DNA of 64,000 bases. Source: Xanthostigma xanthostigma (lineage: Eukaryota > Arthropoda > Insecta > Raphidioptera > Raphidiidae). Below, in pieces: positions 31,030 to 43,437 of this stretch (positions are counted from its first letter, which is position 1; every line of letters starts with the position of its first letter). The DNA is taken from positions 4,712,001 through 4,776,000 of the forward strand of contig OY754467.1 of the NCBI GenBank assembly GCA_963575645.1, read 5' to 3'. The translations under genes were made by a program, and so were the position numbers. Under the pieces are notes generated by a model, which did not search any database, had not been told where the DNA came from, and was given only the letters and a program-made list of their open reading frames with translations.

Positions 31030-32340
31030 AAATTGATATTTTAAATTTTTTTTTTTTTGTTGGGAAACAATAAAAAAACTATAAAAACACAAATTTATAC
31101 TTTGAACTATTTTTTCACATTAACGTCCTTTTTTGACTTTAAGTTTAAAACCTTTTTGTTAAATAAAAAACAGCTTTTCAACGTCCATTGTTAAAATGAA
31201 CAAAATATACTTAAAGTTAACTGCATATTATGGTGGCAGTACGGGTGGAAATGGTGGAAGAACGTGACGCATCAGTTGAAACTCCGTACTTTACCAGCTA
31301 ATGGATTTTGGCTAGCCCTAGTTTGATTGTACTAAGCGCTGTTACTAAGTGTCGTAGCGTTCAAGTCGCGCTTGATGACCACGCTTGACACAAGGCGAAG
31401 TGGTATATGTCCCATTTGTATTAATATAAGTGACAGTTTGACATTATAGACCGGTGCAGTTAGCCCAAAATCAAGTGAAAAAGGGACAAAATTAATAACA
31501 GAAAACGAATGATGAGGAAGGAATGAAACTGCCGTCAGAAATACAGCAACCAAAAATTCAAATGTGTAAATGGTACAGGACGCGGTTTTTCGTTATTTCC
31601 GGTGAAAGTTGACATCCAATCGAAAAATGTTATATGGCAATGTTGTAGGTATTAAAAGAACTTTTATGAATATACCTAATTTTTTCACATAACCTCAAAG
31701 ATTCAGAGAAATATCGAAAAAACCGTGTTCTTCGTTTTTAATTTTTTTCTCCTGCAAAAATGTTTTTTTTCATGAAATTTTCAGGAGACTTACCTTTCTA
31801 TGCATGGGTTAAAATAAAAACTTAAAGATAAATTTGGTGATATTATATTTTCCGCAAATAGCTGCCTTTTCAGTAAAATAACAATTGAACCTCCTTCAAA
31901 ACGGGTCGCTAAAAAGTGTAAAATAATAAAGTTTTGAGTATGCTGGGGATATGAGGCATTCCAAAAGGTGTGTGTGCCAAACTTTTTATCCGGCATCGTA
32001 TAAATAGTAGGGTAGGACGGGGGAATGGCGTTCACTTAAGGTATTTTTAAATTATTTATTATAAATCAAAATTAAGAAGAGTAACAAAGTCTTTAATTAT
32101 CGAGTAATCAACAATTTAACAACAAAAGCATATATCTTTCACCTACTAGTAGTAGGAAAACATTATTAAAAAACATGTTTGAGCGGCATTGCCCCTGACT
32201 TTGGGTAATGCCGCTCAGGGTCTCATAAAGAAGTGTACCCAATCCAATCCGGCTGTTTTGCTGCTTTGATCAAAATTGTTTTTGATATTGTTGCGCTCAG
32301 CAAATTTATAAACAAGTATACGCAAATCTGCAACACTGAG
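31030..32340. other. Intron, nothing firmly recognised
   Basis: Several small ORFs without family resemblance. No repeat found elsewhere in the window. Confidence 0.4.
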
Positions 32341-32344
32341 TCAT

Positions 32345-32950
32345 AGTATAGAAGGCCCAGCAACTTAACTTGTTCAGCACCTAATTAAAAATTAGATCAG
32401 CGCGGCCGCAAACGAAGAAACGCTCTTCACGGTCGCATGACGCGAGCTGACTGTCCGTTTGCATCGCTGTCTATTAGAGGCCCCCTCCCCTCGCGCTTCA
32501 CGCGACGTGACGTGTTGCTACGTTCCTTTTTGACAGAGTTACAGAGGTGAGCTCCATTCCTCCTCCCTCCCCTACTTCCCGCATCAGTGCGTGTAATCCC
32601 ACCAATGCGTAAATGTTATACTTTCTGCCTTACAATTGATGCAGAAAGTGTTTACGTTCGATCGTGGTATGAAGAAAAATAAATTAACAAAATTCGACGT
32701 AGGCGTTTTGCCTTGCAGTTCGAGCGTTCTGCTCGTCATGGGTCGTTAGCCAATAGCGACAGCATGCCCGGCGATTGTTCGTTGTACGACGTGTTCTCGT
32801 CAACAGGCAACTGTTACAGCGTGCTTGTATTACATAAACATCATTTGAGACGCGGCTATGTCGTCATTAACCGCTCAATTTATTGTTGCCAGTGTCCCAT
32901 AACCGACCGAACCAGTCGCATTACTGGAGAAGATTTTAAAATCTTTTAGT
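32345..32950. other. GC-richer, CpG-bearing intronic segment
   Basis: Contains GCGCGGCCGCAAACG, CGCGACGTGACGTG and an open frame of 78 codons (32713-32949). Not repeated in the window; no recognised protein. Could be a regulatory region or part of an unidentified element. Confidence 0.35.
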
Positions 32951-32983
32951 TCAAGATTAACATTTTAATCTGTGAAAGCTTAA

Positions 32984-33667
32984 GGACGTTGAGCCGTTTT
33001 GTAATGAAAAAAATCTGAAATAAAGTTTTTTAATAGATTTTTTTATGACAAAATTTGCTGTAAAAAATCCAAAATCATTAGGAGATTTATAAAGTTAAAA
33101 ATTGAAAAAAAACTTTTAGTCTTATGGAAAATATGTCAACCTAGCATGCAAACAGTACATTTTAATTTTGTGCAAATAACCAAATAATGTCAGCAGTTCC
33201 GAAAACTAACTATGTAAAGCATCGATGTCTTACGCATATTTTAATATTTTTTTCCAATTTAATTACGAGACTTTTAATTAATAAAAAAAATTATTTAACC
33301 TTAGCACTTTTCGATTATGGACTTTTATTCTTGACAAATTTAACAATTTTAACTGAATTTTCAACTTTTTAATGATTTAATTTTAATTTTCATTACTTCT
33401 AATTTCTTTTTTTAATTATTTACTGCAAAAAATATGTAAAATACAGATATTTACATAAATTTATTTTGTACAAAAAATTCAAAAGTTAGTCCATTAAGTA
33501 AACTACTGAAATAATTAATTATAAAAAAAAAATGTTTATTTATGCCTTTATGACAATAATTTATTGGTATCATCGACTTATAACCTTTTGTAAAAATTTA
33601 TTCTGCAAAAGTTCCCATTTATAGAATTCGACTTACTTTTGATTGGGACGGTAACGGATCAACCTCC
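32984..33667 (+). mobile_element. TTAA-target MITE, family G copy 2
   Basis: TTAA at 32980-32983 and 33668-33671; ends GGACGTTGAGCCGTT and GGATCAACCTCC. Uninterrupted, 684 bp, and so the reference state for copy 1. Confidence 0.85.
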
Positions 33668-33715
33668 TTAATCCAGAAAAATGACAAGTTGAGGTTATGC
33701 TCCCTGAAAGGACCC

Positions 33716-33840
33716 TGCGCAAACCTTATGGGATTTGGTTCTCGGTTAAATTGATCGAAAATTGTTTTATTTTATAGTTTAAAGGTCACTAAGAAAAAGT
33801 TTTTTAGCTACAGATATGTTTAGCGAGATTTTAGTCTCTT
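33716..33840 (-). repeat. Dispersed repeat O, copy 3
   Basis: GGGATTTGGTTCTCGGTTAA followed by TTTTATAGTTTAAAGGTCAC, reverse of copies 1, 2 and 4. Confidence 0.65.
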
Positions 33841-34164
33841 AAAAAAATTTTAATTGAAAAATGTTTTTATAAAACGAATGACTTTTTAAACTAATTGTGT
33901 TATACCTATTCTATTGTATTGACGTATTCTAAGATATTTCCATTATTACAGAATAAAAATATCTATCTATCTATAGGGGTATCCAAATTGAATTCACAAA
34001 CATGTTCCATGTTCAACTTTTGTACTTTTTTTAGAAATAGAACAATAGTCCAAAACTAGGTAATGTTGGAAGGTGTCAGCCTGTATAAAATAATAATGTC
34101 ATATTCAGATTCAGCGCACTCGAAAACATATTTCTAGAGCTTAGGATATTTTAATAAGATTGTG

Positions 34165-34350
34165 AATTCAATGGATATCCCTATATCTAAAATCTCGCTA
34201 AACATAATATCTGTAGGTAAAAATCTATTGGTTTTTAGGCTATGCGCCCATGGAAACTTTTTCTTAGCGACCTTTAAACTATAAAATAAAACCATTTTTG
34301 ATTAATTTAACCGAAAACCAAATCCCATAAGGTTTGTGTTGGGACCTTTA
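34165..34350 (+). repeat. Dispersed repeat O, copy 4
   Basis: ATGGATATCCCTATATCTAA to ACCAAATCCCATAAGGTTTG. Ends about 10 bp before F copy 5. With copy 3 it forms an inverted pair about 320 bp apart. Confidence 0.65.
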
Positions 34351-34359
34351 TTCATTTTT

Positions 34360-34928
34360 GACGTGACAACGTCTTATAAATTGATGAATCACCAATCTTA
34401 TAAATTGATAAAACACCGGCTGCATGCACGAAAAAGTGTAACGTTCGTAACGTTCCGCCTGACCCTGTGCGTGCTTTTCTCGAAAACGGCCCTAACGATT
34501 TGGATGAAATTTATTGAAAAGGGATTTTGGGGGGCAAAAAATCGTTTTAGCTAGGTCTCATCTCTCGAAAAAATCGTTTTCATACAAATTTTATCATTAT
34601 AAAAATCAATTTTTTGACGTATGAAAATACTTAAATATTGTAAGTAGGTTTTGGAATTTTATATAAACAGTGAAACAATTGTTTTCAAAATATTATGACA
34701 GCTAATCTTTGAGACTTAAAATAAATACGAAAGAAAGAAAGTTAAAAAAAACAATTATATTATAGGTGGTGAGTAATTTAAATAAATAAAATTAACCTAA
34801 ATTTGAAGCGAAAGATGCAATATCATAGATTCGAATTATTATAATTATTATATAGATTTAGGTTCTGTATTACGGAATACGTTATCACGTAAAACTATCG
34901 TCCGTAAACCGACTTTACAGACAACCAA
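34360..34928 (-). mobile_element. Family F element, copy 5 (rearranged interior)
   Basis: Ends GACGTGACAACGTCTTATAA and ACAGACAACCAA as in other F copies; 34470-34850 does not match the usual interior. Confidence 0.7.
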
Positions 34929-34934
34929 TTTTTT

Positions 34935-35570
34935 TCATAGGCGCTCAACAGGGACCATTAGCATTTTATTGTTAATTAATTTTTGTTAAATCGTTCGTAT
35001 TTTTGTCGTCAAGCTAATTTGTTTCCGATTCGACTTGTTTATAAATATTAATTTGTCATAACAACCAAAAAAAACTGTATCATTTTTGGCATATTGACAT
35101 ATAATTTAAAACTATTTATGTTAGCAGGTCTGTACGCAGCCTACGGATAATGCGTCCCGCTCATAATTACCAAATTTTAATAGGGGAACGACCCCCTATT
35201 CGATATGTTTTATTGTCCAACAATCGTTTGAACATTTAGTTGTCAAACGTTTATATTTCACATACACATTGTCACATGGACAAAGCGAGGCCCGCTATTA
35301 TATTGATGTATTTAATTAATTCGAAAATAACAGTCTATATTTATTGATAGCACATGAGCGTTATTTGAAGTTTTTCAATATTGTATTTCCACTCGACTGG
35401 AAGCGCATTTCGCGTACCTATTCGCTATTGCCGCAAAATAATACACTCATCTGCCAATTTTTATTTTTATCTATTTATCTATTTTTATTTATTTTTCATG
35501 CATTTTCCGCGATATTTCTCCGCGAGTTGTGAACCGATTTTAATAATTATTTTTATATTTATTAGGGCCT
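34935..35570. other. Intron, nothing recognised
   Basis: AT-rich, no shared repeat detected. Confidence 0.4.
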
Positions 35571-35576
35571 ATTGTA

Positions 35577-35735
35577 GTTCGTGGTGGAAAATATTTGTTT
35601 ACAATAGTGAAACGTTAACAAAACAAACAAACAAAAAGTATTTCTTTATAACGTAACAGAAACAAATCAAAAAAAAGTCACTATTTATGTACACAAAATG
35701 TTTACAACTCAGAAACACCAAAATTTATTTAGCAC
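35577..35735 (+). repeat. Dispersed repeat AA, copy 2
   Basis: TTCGTGGTGGAAAATATTTG through ACGTAACAGAAACAAA, as at 2355-2590. Class unknown. Confidence 0.6.
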
Positions 35736-35739
35736 ACTT

Positions 35740-36600
35740 ATTTATTAACTATGTACACACGATTATTTACACAGTTCATATCTCTATTTATCTCAGCAGT
35801 TACCTCAGTACTGTTCACGGTACTCACTGTTAATTTATGTCGATTTTTCACTCGATGAAACACTGCCTATCTACTGAGCTATTCCGTTGTTTATATATGC
35901 GCTGGATCGTTCTTTCTTTTCTTGCATTCATTGTTGTCTAGAATTTGGCAACAAAGCCCTTTTTACCTACGCATATAATTGTTAGAACAATAAGATGATT
36001 GTTGGTTGCCCCACAACAATCTATGTAACATTGTTAGAACAACAGGCCGATTGTTGTTCTACAACAATCTGTGTGTCTATATTAGAGTGACGAGCCTATG
36101 CTCAGCTAAGAGAGAGAACGCTGCAGAAAACCAGAAATTTGTTTACTCAAATCAGACATTATGCTTCATTATAGTTACCATACAGATACGGAACTGTTCT
36201 CTCTCTTAATTGCAGACACTTTTACTGCTCTCTCGCGTACTCTATCGTAATATCTCTATGGTGGCAATACACTCTTTAAAGTCGTACTGTAAAAACATAA
36301 CGCCCCCCCCCACCCTCGTTCCACATTGTATTCCCTGTCGGGCTGTGTAAATTTTTTGTGACACCTCATAAATTATATCGATTGAAATTTTTTAACGGAT
36401 GACAAAATATTTTGTTTTCGCTGCGTATAGAGAATTAACTGCAGACGTAAAAAACGTCCGCATTGACCGTGATGTTTCTGATTTACAATACTATAATTTA
36501 TAACTCGAAATATCCACATATACTATATAGACTTAGTGTATACCATAGAGTCAGTGACGGTTCCTCTATGAGCGCTGCAGAGCTGCAGAACAACCAAAAT
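35740..36600. other. Intron, unassigned
   Basis: Two short ACAACAATCT(A/G)TGT repeats near 36015 and 36060; otherwise nothing recognised. Confidence 0.4.
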
Positions 36601-36607
36601 CTTAAGG

Positions 36608-37059
36608 TGGCACTTCACATGGCTATTTGTGTTCGCTATTGGGTGTTTGTTGTATTTGGCAAAATATATGACGTTCAAGCCAAACATGCAAATAGAGGCA
36701 AATACGACCATCCACACATAGCAGTCAAATAGCAAACACACAAACATTTGGCAGCAGAACGCAAGGTTCAAAATTCCAGGAATCTTAGCACTGTTTTATT
36801 GTCCCAATTCATTTTCAATAGTAATTGTTCCAGTTCTCGCTCACAGCACAGACACAAAAATACTGCACGTCCGTACAGGTTCACGGCGCGTGCGCTTCTG
36901 AATATAGCCATTGTGTGGACGGTTTATTTGCCGCATTTGCCTATTTGACTCCTTTGATGTGCCTCGAAAAACCGACAACACTTTGTCAAATAGACCCTCC
37001 ACACTTGGTAATTGTTTGCCAAACATGCCAAATACAAATATCCATGTGAAGTTCCGGCA
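36608..37059 (+). mobile_element. MITE family P, copy 2
   Basis: Same TIRs as copy 1 (GGCACTTCACATGGCTATTT; CCATGTGAAGTTCCGGCA) with a shorter interior. No clear TA duplication. Confidence 0.72.
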
Positions 37060-37354
37060 TTAGATATTTCATAATTTTAGAATGAATTATATTTTCCATA
37101 TTTAACCAATATTTAGGGCCGTATTCATAAAGACTTGTTTAATCTCTCAATAGGTATTGAATCGTTAACTGTTATTGAACCAATAAGGAAAGTTGGTATG
37201 CATGAAGCAGAATTGTCAAATATATAATTATTGACTCGTTAAGATTTGTGTCCTTATTATAAATTGTTCAGTGGATATCAGGTAACATGAAATATCCCTA
37301 AATATTTTATCTTTTTCACGAAATAATAATCAAATCTTAGTTAACATCTGATTA

Positions 37355-37820
37355 TCATATATATTAATACGCTAAGGTTTAAGATGTTTGCCTCCCTTTT
37401 TAGAAAAAAACCACACAATTTCTCCACATAAATTATATATCATATTTACGGATAATTGCTTGCTCTACTGACATCGACAACTAAAAAATTTATTATTGCT
37501 ATTGTTTTTGTAAATTAATTACATTAATTAAACTCTGAACAACGTCTGCCATCTGACGGCGTAACGTTAACACTTCGATCTGTCATCTAAATACTGTAAA
37601 TACTGCATACAGCCATCTGACGGGCAACGCTGAACAACGCTTTTGCTACTTGCGCCTCTATATGACAATATTAGTAAAATATTTCTTTTACAACAAATTA
37701 AAGAAGAACGTTATAAGCAGTGTGCAAAATTAGAAACGAATTGAATAAGTACCTGCAATCATATTTAAAAAATAATTATTATACTTTTTTAGTGCGAATA
37801 ATTCGCACAGGTCACGCTAG
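37355..37820 (+). mobile_element. Helitron family L, copy 1
   Basis: Starts TCATATATATTAATACGCTA after A. Ends with hairpin GTGCGAATAATTCGCAC, AGGTCACG and CTAG, followed by T. 466 bp, non-autonomous, all Helitron hallmarks present. Confidence 0.88.
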
Positions 37821-37891
37821 TATTATATAATAAATAATATTTCTGACTAATTTTTCAGACAATCTTTATTAAAATCAATAAACAGTTTTTG

Positions 37892-37920
37892 TTCCAGTCC
37901 AGACTTGGACCATCTTCAGA
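37892..37920 (-). ncRNA. Hammerhead-like motif remnant
   Basis: Minus strand CTGAAGATG then stem GTCCAAGTCTGGAC and TGGAAC in place of CGAAAC. Intact CUGANGA and helix II, changed GAAA; no clear cleavage triplet. Confidence 0.4.
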
Positions 37921-37929
37921 TTTAGTTAA

Positions 37930-38490
37930 ACTAAAAAATATACTTAAAAAAAATATTTTCATATATTAGTAAGCATATATTAAATTGGGAATTAAAAATG
38001 TTTAAGCTAAGGTGACCATTTTTATCGTAACTATTTGTGTACACCGCGCAACTCCTGATCCACAAGTTAGAGGATGTTATTTAGATCGGCTATGAGCTGC
38101 ATTTATCGTCAGCACATTAGTACAAATGAGCATCACGCGCGGATTATGGCAGTAGTGACTATTGTCGCTTGCTAATTAATAAATTAAAACATCATGAACA
38201 TGGCTGTGATTCGTAATTTTATTGACTCCCAGCTCCTCATTCTGAGCCCGTGTTTGGGGGTAACTGCACGGTTGGCCCTGCATTAAAATGTTCATGCGCT
38301 ACCACTGACTCTATAGGAAAGTCCATGTCACTAACCTTTCAGAGAATTGAGAAAGAGATATATTCTCTGCGAGTATAAAATATCGTAGGTCCGGTTCATA
38401 ACTTTTACGGATCGAATTTTTACGATTTCGTGTCCAAAAATTGAAACCCTTCTTTATGTCAAAATCTTCCGTCCGTCCGTATTTAGTTTG
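37930..38490. other. Intron, nothing recognised
   Basis: No shared repeats except the hammerhead-flanking tract. Confidence 0.4.
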
Positions 38491-38496
38491 TTCCAA

Positions 38497-38550
38497 TCTA
38501 TACTAATATATAAAGCTAAAGAGTTTGTTTGTTTGTTTGGTTGAACTCTT
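38497..38550 (+). mobile_element. Helitron A, 5' stub
   Basis: TCTATACTAATATATAAAGC, GAGTTTGTTTG, then diverges. Confidence 0.6.
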
Positions 38551-38605
38551 CAATAAATAAAATTATCGACCAATTTTTCAGACGAATATATTAACAAAAA
38601 TATCA

Positions 38606-39193
38606 TCATATATATTAATACGCTAAGGTTAAAGATGTTTGCCTCCCTTTTTAGAAAAAAACGCACAATTTCTTCACATAAATTATATATCATTTTACAG
38701 ACAATTGCTTGCTCTACTGACATCGCCAACTAAAAAATTTATTATTGCTTTAGTTCTTGTAAATTAATTAAAATACAGCAACGCTGAACAACGTCTGCCA
38801 TCTGACGGCTTTAATTTTGAAACAACGTCAACACTTCGATCTGTCATCTGACCTTCATATTGTAATACAACAGACACAATACTGCATACTGCCATCTGAC
38901 GGCTTAAATTTTGAAACAGCGAGCAACGCTGAACAACGTCACAGCAATGCTGCATGATGCCATCTGACGGCTTAGCTCAACGCTTTTGCTACTTGCGCCT
39001 CTATATGACAATTTTAGTAAAATATTTCTTCGATCTGAGCTTCATATTGTAATACAACAAAAAGAAGAACGTTATAAGCAGTGTGCAAAATTAGAAACGA
39101 ATTGAATACTTGCAATCATATTTAAAAAATAATTTTGTAAAGTGATAATTATTATACTTATTTAGTGCGAATAATTCGCACAGGTCACACTAG
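38606..39193 (+). mobile_element. Helitron family L, copy 2 (longest)
   Basis: TCATATATATTAATACGCTA to hairpin GTGCGAATAATTCGCAC, AGGTCACA, CTAG (39190-39193), flanked by A and T. 588 bp. Internal GCCATCTGACGGC motifs are repeated, and copy 1 is shorter through loss of part of these. Inserted beside a hammerhead-like motif. Confidence 0.9.
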
Positions 39194-39208
39194 TATAAAT
39201 TTAATACA

Positions 39209-39244
39209 TTAACGTTTAGGTCTAGATTTGGACCATCTTCAGAA
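39209..39244 (-). ncRNA. Hammerhead-like motif remnant
   Basis: Minus strand TT CTGAAGA, stem GGTC(8)GACC, TAAAC GTT AA. One change in the GAAA box; helix I TT/AA is short. Confidence 0.45.
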
Positions 39245-39480
39245 CTGATCTAAAAATTAAAAAATATAAAAATTAATTAATATTACCTTAAACATATACC
39301 TATATAGATCAATTAAACACTATATGAAAAACACGCTTAAATAAACTATAGGCTCAACGATCTTAAGCGGCGTATATAAAACCGATCCTTAATTATACAG
39401 CTAAAATTTAAGCAAAAGCTTTAATTTAATAAAAAGTATCGTGTGAATAATTGAACTCGAATTGTACACAGAGTATTATA

Positions 39481-39975
39481 CAGTGTAACCTCTTTATAAC
39501 GTCCTTCGTTATAACGAAAAACTCCCTATAACGTAGAAATCTTTACAGTTTGGTTGGTTTACCTTAAAACCCATACATTAATACCCTCTTTACAGCGCAA
39601 CAGTCATTCTCTATTACGAAGAAATATGTTCATATTTAGGCGTCAGCAAATATTTACATACGTAAAGAGGACGATTATGAACCATCATCATCTATTCAAT
39701 AAGCACTTGATGCCGCTAAACTTATCGAAAAATTCCTATTGCTTAATGAAGATGATTCCACCACACCCAAGACACGCATAAGATACTTAATAAAATACAA
39801 AACAAATATTGGCATAGCAAAAAACGTCAGGCAAAGTAAACAGACTATATTATGTGTTTAGAATAAATTAATTAGGTGAAATTTATTTTTTTTTCTTCCC
39901 TCCATATAACGAAAACTCTTTATAACGAAAAAAAATGCTCGGTCCCTTGAGATTCGTTATAAAGAGGTTACACTG
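39481..39975 (+). mobile_element. pogo/Tigger-like MITE
   Basis: TIR CAGTGTAACCTCTTTATAAC at both ends, flanked by TA (39479-39480, 39976-39977). TIR sequence and TA target are typical of pogo/Tigger. The 75-codon frame inside is not recognisable transposase. Confidence 0.85.
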
Positions 39976-39987
39976 TATTGTGAAATT

Positions 39988-40251
39988 TTATGTAGTTGAA
40001 TGGTTAGACTGGTAATAAAACATGTCGATAAATCTCATGACGGTCTGTATTGGTTCCTGACATTGGGGAAACAGGATGTTGACAAATGTCCGCGGGGCTC
40101 TGTAGTTGAAGGCTGTGTCTTTATGTACCCTTACCCACCTATACCATTCACGTACGTACCCTCCTATTATAAAGGCGGCTACACACGTCAAAACATGTTG
40201 GACTGGGATCGCGCTTTTGAACAGCCTGTTCACTTAGTTCCGTGTTGCTGA
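39988..40251. other. Overlapping opposite-strand ORFs, unresolved
   Basis: 83 codons on plus (40000-40251) and 81 on minus (39988-40233) overlap almost fully. Neither shows a recognisable domain; composition is nearer to coding than the surroundings. Could be a transposon remnant. Confidence 0.25.
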
Positions 40252-40319
40252 ACTTATATTTGTCACTGCATCTTTTGATTCGTTCGCTTATTTAAAATGA
40301 TGGCTTATTATACAAATTG

Positions 40320-40905
40320 TTTGGCGATTACTTAACTTGAAAAAGTACTGTAAGCAGGCTAATGAACCGGGCAGCGTTGTACATTGTGTTGCCTGCCCGT
40401 AGGCGTCGTTTTTAGTGAGACAATTAAAATTATAAAACTAATAAAATTATACTACTTAATAAAATAATTTTTAAATATAATTATTTTGTCCAACCGCGAT
40501 AGAATGAGAAGGGCTTATTAAAAAAATTAAATTATATCAAATTGGGGGGCATTCTATCGCTGTTGAACAGTCATTATATTTAAAAATTATTTTTTACTTT
40601 TCAGTGCACGTTCTTATAAACGCCTGTTTTTTAAGTTTTTTTTGAAACTTTCATTTTAATTATCTCACTAAAAACCACGCCCACGTTTAGACAACGCAGT
40701 GCACAACGCTGCACGGCTTGTTAGCTGCTTACAGTAATTTTTCAAGTTAAGTAATCGATTTATATAAATTATTTATATATTACTAAATATTTGTATGAAT
40801 TATTGTATTGTCATGGGTTCTTAAAACGTGTGCAAAATTTCAAATTATTCAGACGTCTGGAAGTGGTCGAAAATTAATTTGAAAGATTTCATTACATAGA
40901 TGATT
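40320..40905 (+). mobile_element. Diverged family C-like palindrome element, copy 3
   Basis: Inverted repeat centred near 40540 (GGGCAGCGTTGTACA / TGCACAACGCTGC; AATAATTTTTAAATATAAT arms). It is followed by one unit resembling the 122-bp repeat (TTGTATTGTCATGGGTTC, GCAAAATTTCAAAT) and TTTGAAAGATTTCATTACA. Confidence 0.55.
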
Positions 40906-41274
40906 TTCTTGACATAAATTGTTAAAAAGTTTAAAAACAACAGTCGTTGCCACGTCATCAATTGACAGATCCGTCGAATGACGTCATCCCCTACACGATA
41001 CGAAGCAGCCTCTGTAATCAAGTAATCTTGATTTTTACCCGACTGCGGCGAAGCCAAAAGGAAGGGTTATGAGTTTTTAGCAGTCTATGTATGTTCGCAT
41101 TTACGGATGTTCCACCGTAGCGCCTAAACTATTCATCCAATTTTGATAAATAAGGTGTCAATCGATTCGTTATTATTTCCCGGGCAACATAGGCTACATT
41201 TAGTTTTGAATTTTACTCCCAGAGGGGAGCAAATTGAAAACAAATAAAAAATAAGTAAAAAAAAATAATTTTAG

Positions 41275-41545
41275 TAAAAGATAAGTTCAAAAACTAAAAC
41301 TACTGAAAAGTATGAAACAAGAAAATATTCTCATCTGAGGATAGCCGGGGTCGTATGCCATCTCATATATGAGGCCCCTCTAGATGTATAGCGTGATGCA
41401 CTTTCCTTATGATCGCTTACTACTGTTAAAACGTAATGTTTTGTAGGTGGCATATGACCACGGCTATCCTCAGATGAGAGTATTTTCTTGCTTCATACTT
41501 TTCAGTAGTCGGGTTTTAGTTTTTGAACTTATTTTTGAAGTGAAA
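41275..41545. repeat. Foldback repeat
   Basis: Arms AAGTTCAAAAACTAAAACTA and TCATCTGAGGATAGCCG with complements at 41460-41540; loop about 70 bp. Confidence 0.8.
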
Positions 41546-41559
41546 ACTTCTTTAGCGGC

Positions 41560-42240
41560 GTTGTACACTTTTTTTGTAATGGGTAAAAAATGTTAAACTT
41601 GCGTCAGGAAAAGTAAGAACTGGGTGAGCGAAAAAACTCTCTAAGTGATAGTAATTGTTTATACAACGTTAGACATCTAGCGTTGAAATATCGTACATAA
41701 AAATGCAATCTATTATACAAACCATTTTGATCGAAAATTCGTAAGACGTTAATATTCAAGTTTTCACTTCTGCCGGCACTCCCGGAGTGCTACCCGTCTT
41801 TTTTTTTAGTTAAACCACTGACCGTGCCTGTCTGTAACTGGCTTTAGAAGGTCACCGCGCACACACACAACAGATATAGACGGCTCTGACCCAATTGTAA
41901 CAAATGAAATCGGCCTCCTCTCTAATCTAGCAGCGTACGGTGTCACATTTGAACTAATTGCCTTAGGATACTGGAAATAGATTTCAAAGCTAGTGACGTA
42001 ATATCCACTCCAGAAAGCAATAAAGAGGACACTGTGCTCCCATTGGTGAATGATATTATATGGTGGTCAAACAGACTTTGTTATCGCTGAATCAGTCAAT
42101 TACATTTATGGGGCGAGCACAGATTTCAAACTAATGGATTTGCAATCATCTGCTATGCACTATCGGCAAGATGTGACGTTCTGATGTAACATTGACGTTT
42201 GATCTCCTCCACTTTGCGGTAGGCGAGGAACTGATAACGA
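41560..42240. other. Intron, apparently unique
   Basis: Moderate GC, no repeat shared and no coding match. Confidence 0.4.
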
Positions 42241-42249
42241 ATTTAGAGT

Positions 42250-43120
42250 AGGTATTTTAAATTTCCCGGTATTGAAAATTTAAAAAAAAAGGAAATGTAT
42301 TCGTTTAGGTTTAAATTTCGAAAATCGAGTTTTCATCAAATCTTGACGTTTTGGGGTCCTAGGAAGGCACGACAAATTCTTAACTTTGAGCTTTTGAACA
42401 TTTTTTTAAATAAATATAGTTTAAAAAAAAACTAAAAAACACGCTTTATATCGAACTAAAAAGTAAAAAATATTTTTTTAAAATAAGCTTAAAACAATAA
42501 TGAATAAAAAATAATAGTATTATTGTGAAAAAAACGTGGGGCGCTCGATGTACGAAAATGTGGAACAAAGCGCCCCACGCTTTTTTTACAATAATACTAT
42601 TATTTTTTATTCATTATTGTTTTAAGCTTATTTTAAAAAAAATATTTTTTACTTTTTAGTTCGATATAAAGCGTGTTTTTTAGTTTTTTTTTAACTATAT
42701 TTATTTTTCACTTTTTAGTTTGATATAAAGCGTGTTTTTTAGTTTTTTTTAAACTATATTTATTGTCAAAAATTTGCCGAAAAATACAATTTTTTTTTAG
42801 TTATTGGTTTTGCTCTGATTTTTGAAAATCGAGTTTTCAGCAGATCTCGATGTTTTGGGGTTCTAGGAAGACACGCCAAAACTTAGAACTTTCTACTATT
42901 GAATATTTATCAAAAAAAGATAATCTCTTGATTTCGCTCCGATTTTTGAAAATCGAGTTTTCATCAGATCTCGATATTTTGGGGTCCTAGGAAGACACCC
43001 AACATTTTGAACTCCCCGTTGTTGAAAATTTTCAAAAAAAAGGGTAGTTATTGGTTTTGCTCCGATTTTCGAAAATCGTTTTTTCGTCAGATATCGATGT
43101 TTTGCGGTCCTAGGAAATTT
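42250..43120 (+). repeat. 123-bp tandem units related to the family H end, with family D inserted
   Basis: GATTT(T/C)(T/C)GAAAATCG recurs at 42818, 42941 and 43064 (123-bp step), each followed by ATGTTTTGGGGTCCTAGGAA-like sequence. An earlier unit at ~42310 is separated by the family D palindrome (42408-42790). The same motif closes family H elements. Confidence 0.8.
42408..42790. mobile_element. Family D palindrome, copy 4, no tRNA-like part
   Basis: Arms AAACACGCTTTATATCGAAC ... and complements, centre ATGTACGAAAATGTGGAAC, followed by an extra repeat of the right arm end. Confidence 0.75.
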
Positions 43121-43437
43121 TTCTGACCATGTGTTAATGGACGTCCGTATTTTATTTTTTTTTTTACTGAAAACCTGACATAAGCCGTATGCCTTGTGAC
43201 CACAGATTAAATATAACACTGATAGTCGATTTTGAAGCATAGAAGTGAAGTATTAAATACACAGTAATTATTTTATCTGCAAATATTTGACCGGGAACTT
43301 CAATTTAATTTATATCGCTTGCCATCGATAAATCGATAACATAGTTTCCTCTTTTTTGTTGGAATTAATAGCTAAATAACGCTTCTGTAGATACTATATA
43401 CAAAAATTCAATCAATTTCTTAATATATTTACTCATA

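Noticed and set aside
35577-36075. Repeat AA and its downstream ACAACAATCT repeats as a possible retroelement end
   Set aside because: No paired terminal repeats, primer-binding site or coding trace could be found, so it is left unclassified.
39988-40251. Two overlapping antisense open frames as a gene
   Set aside because: No recognisable domain on either strand, and neither has splice or start support; left as unresolved.
42896-43240. 114-codon minus-strand frame with internally similar segments
   Set aside because: The repetition reflects the 123-bp tandem units of the family H end, not a protein.
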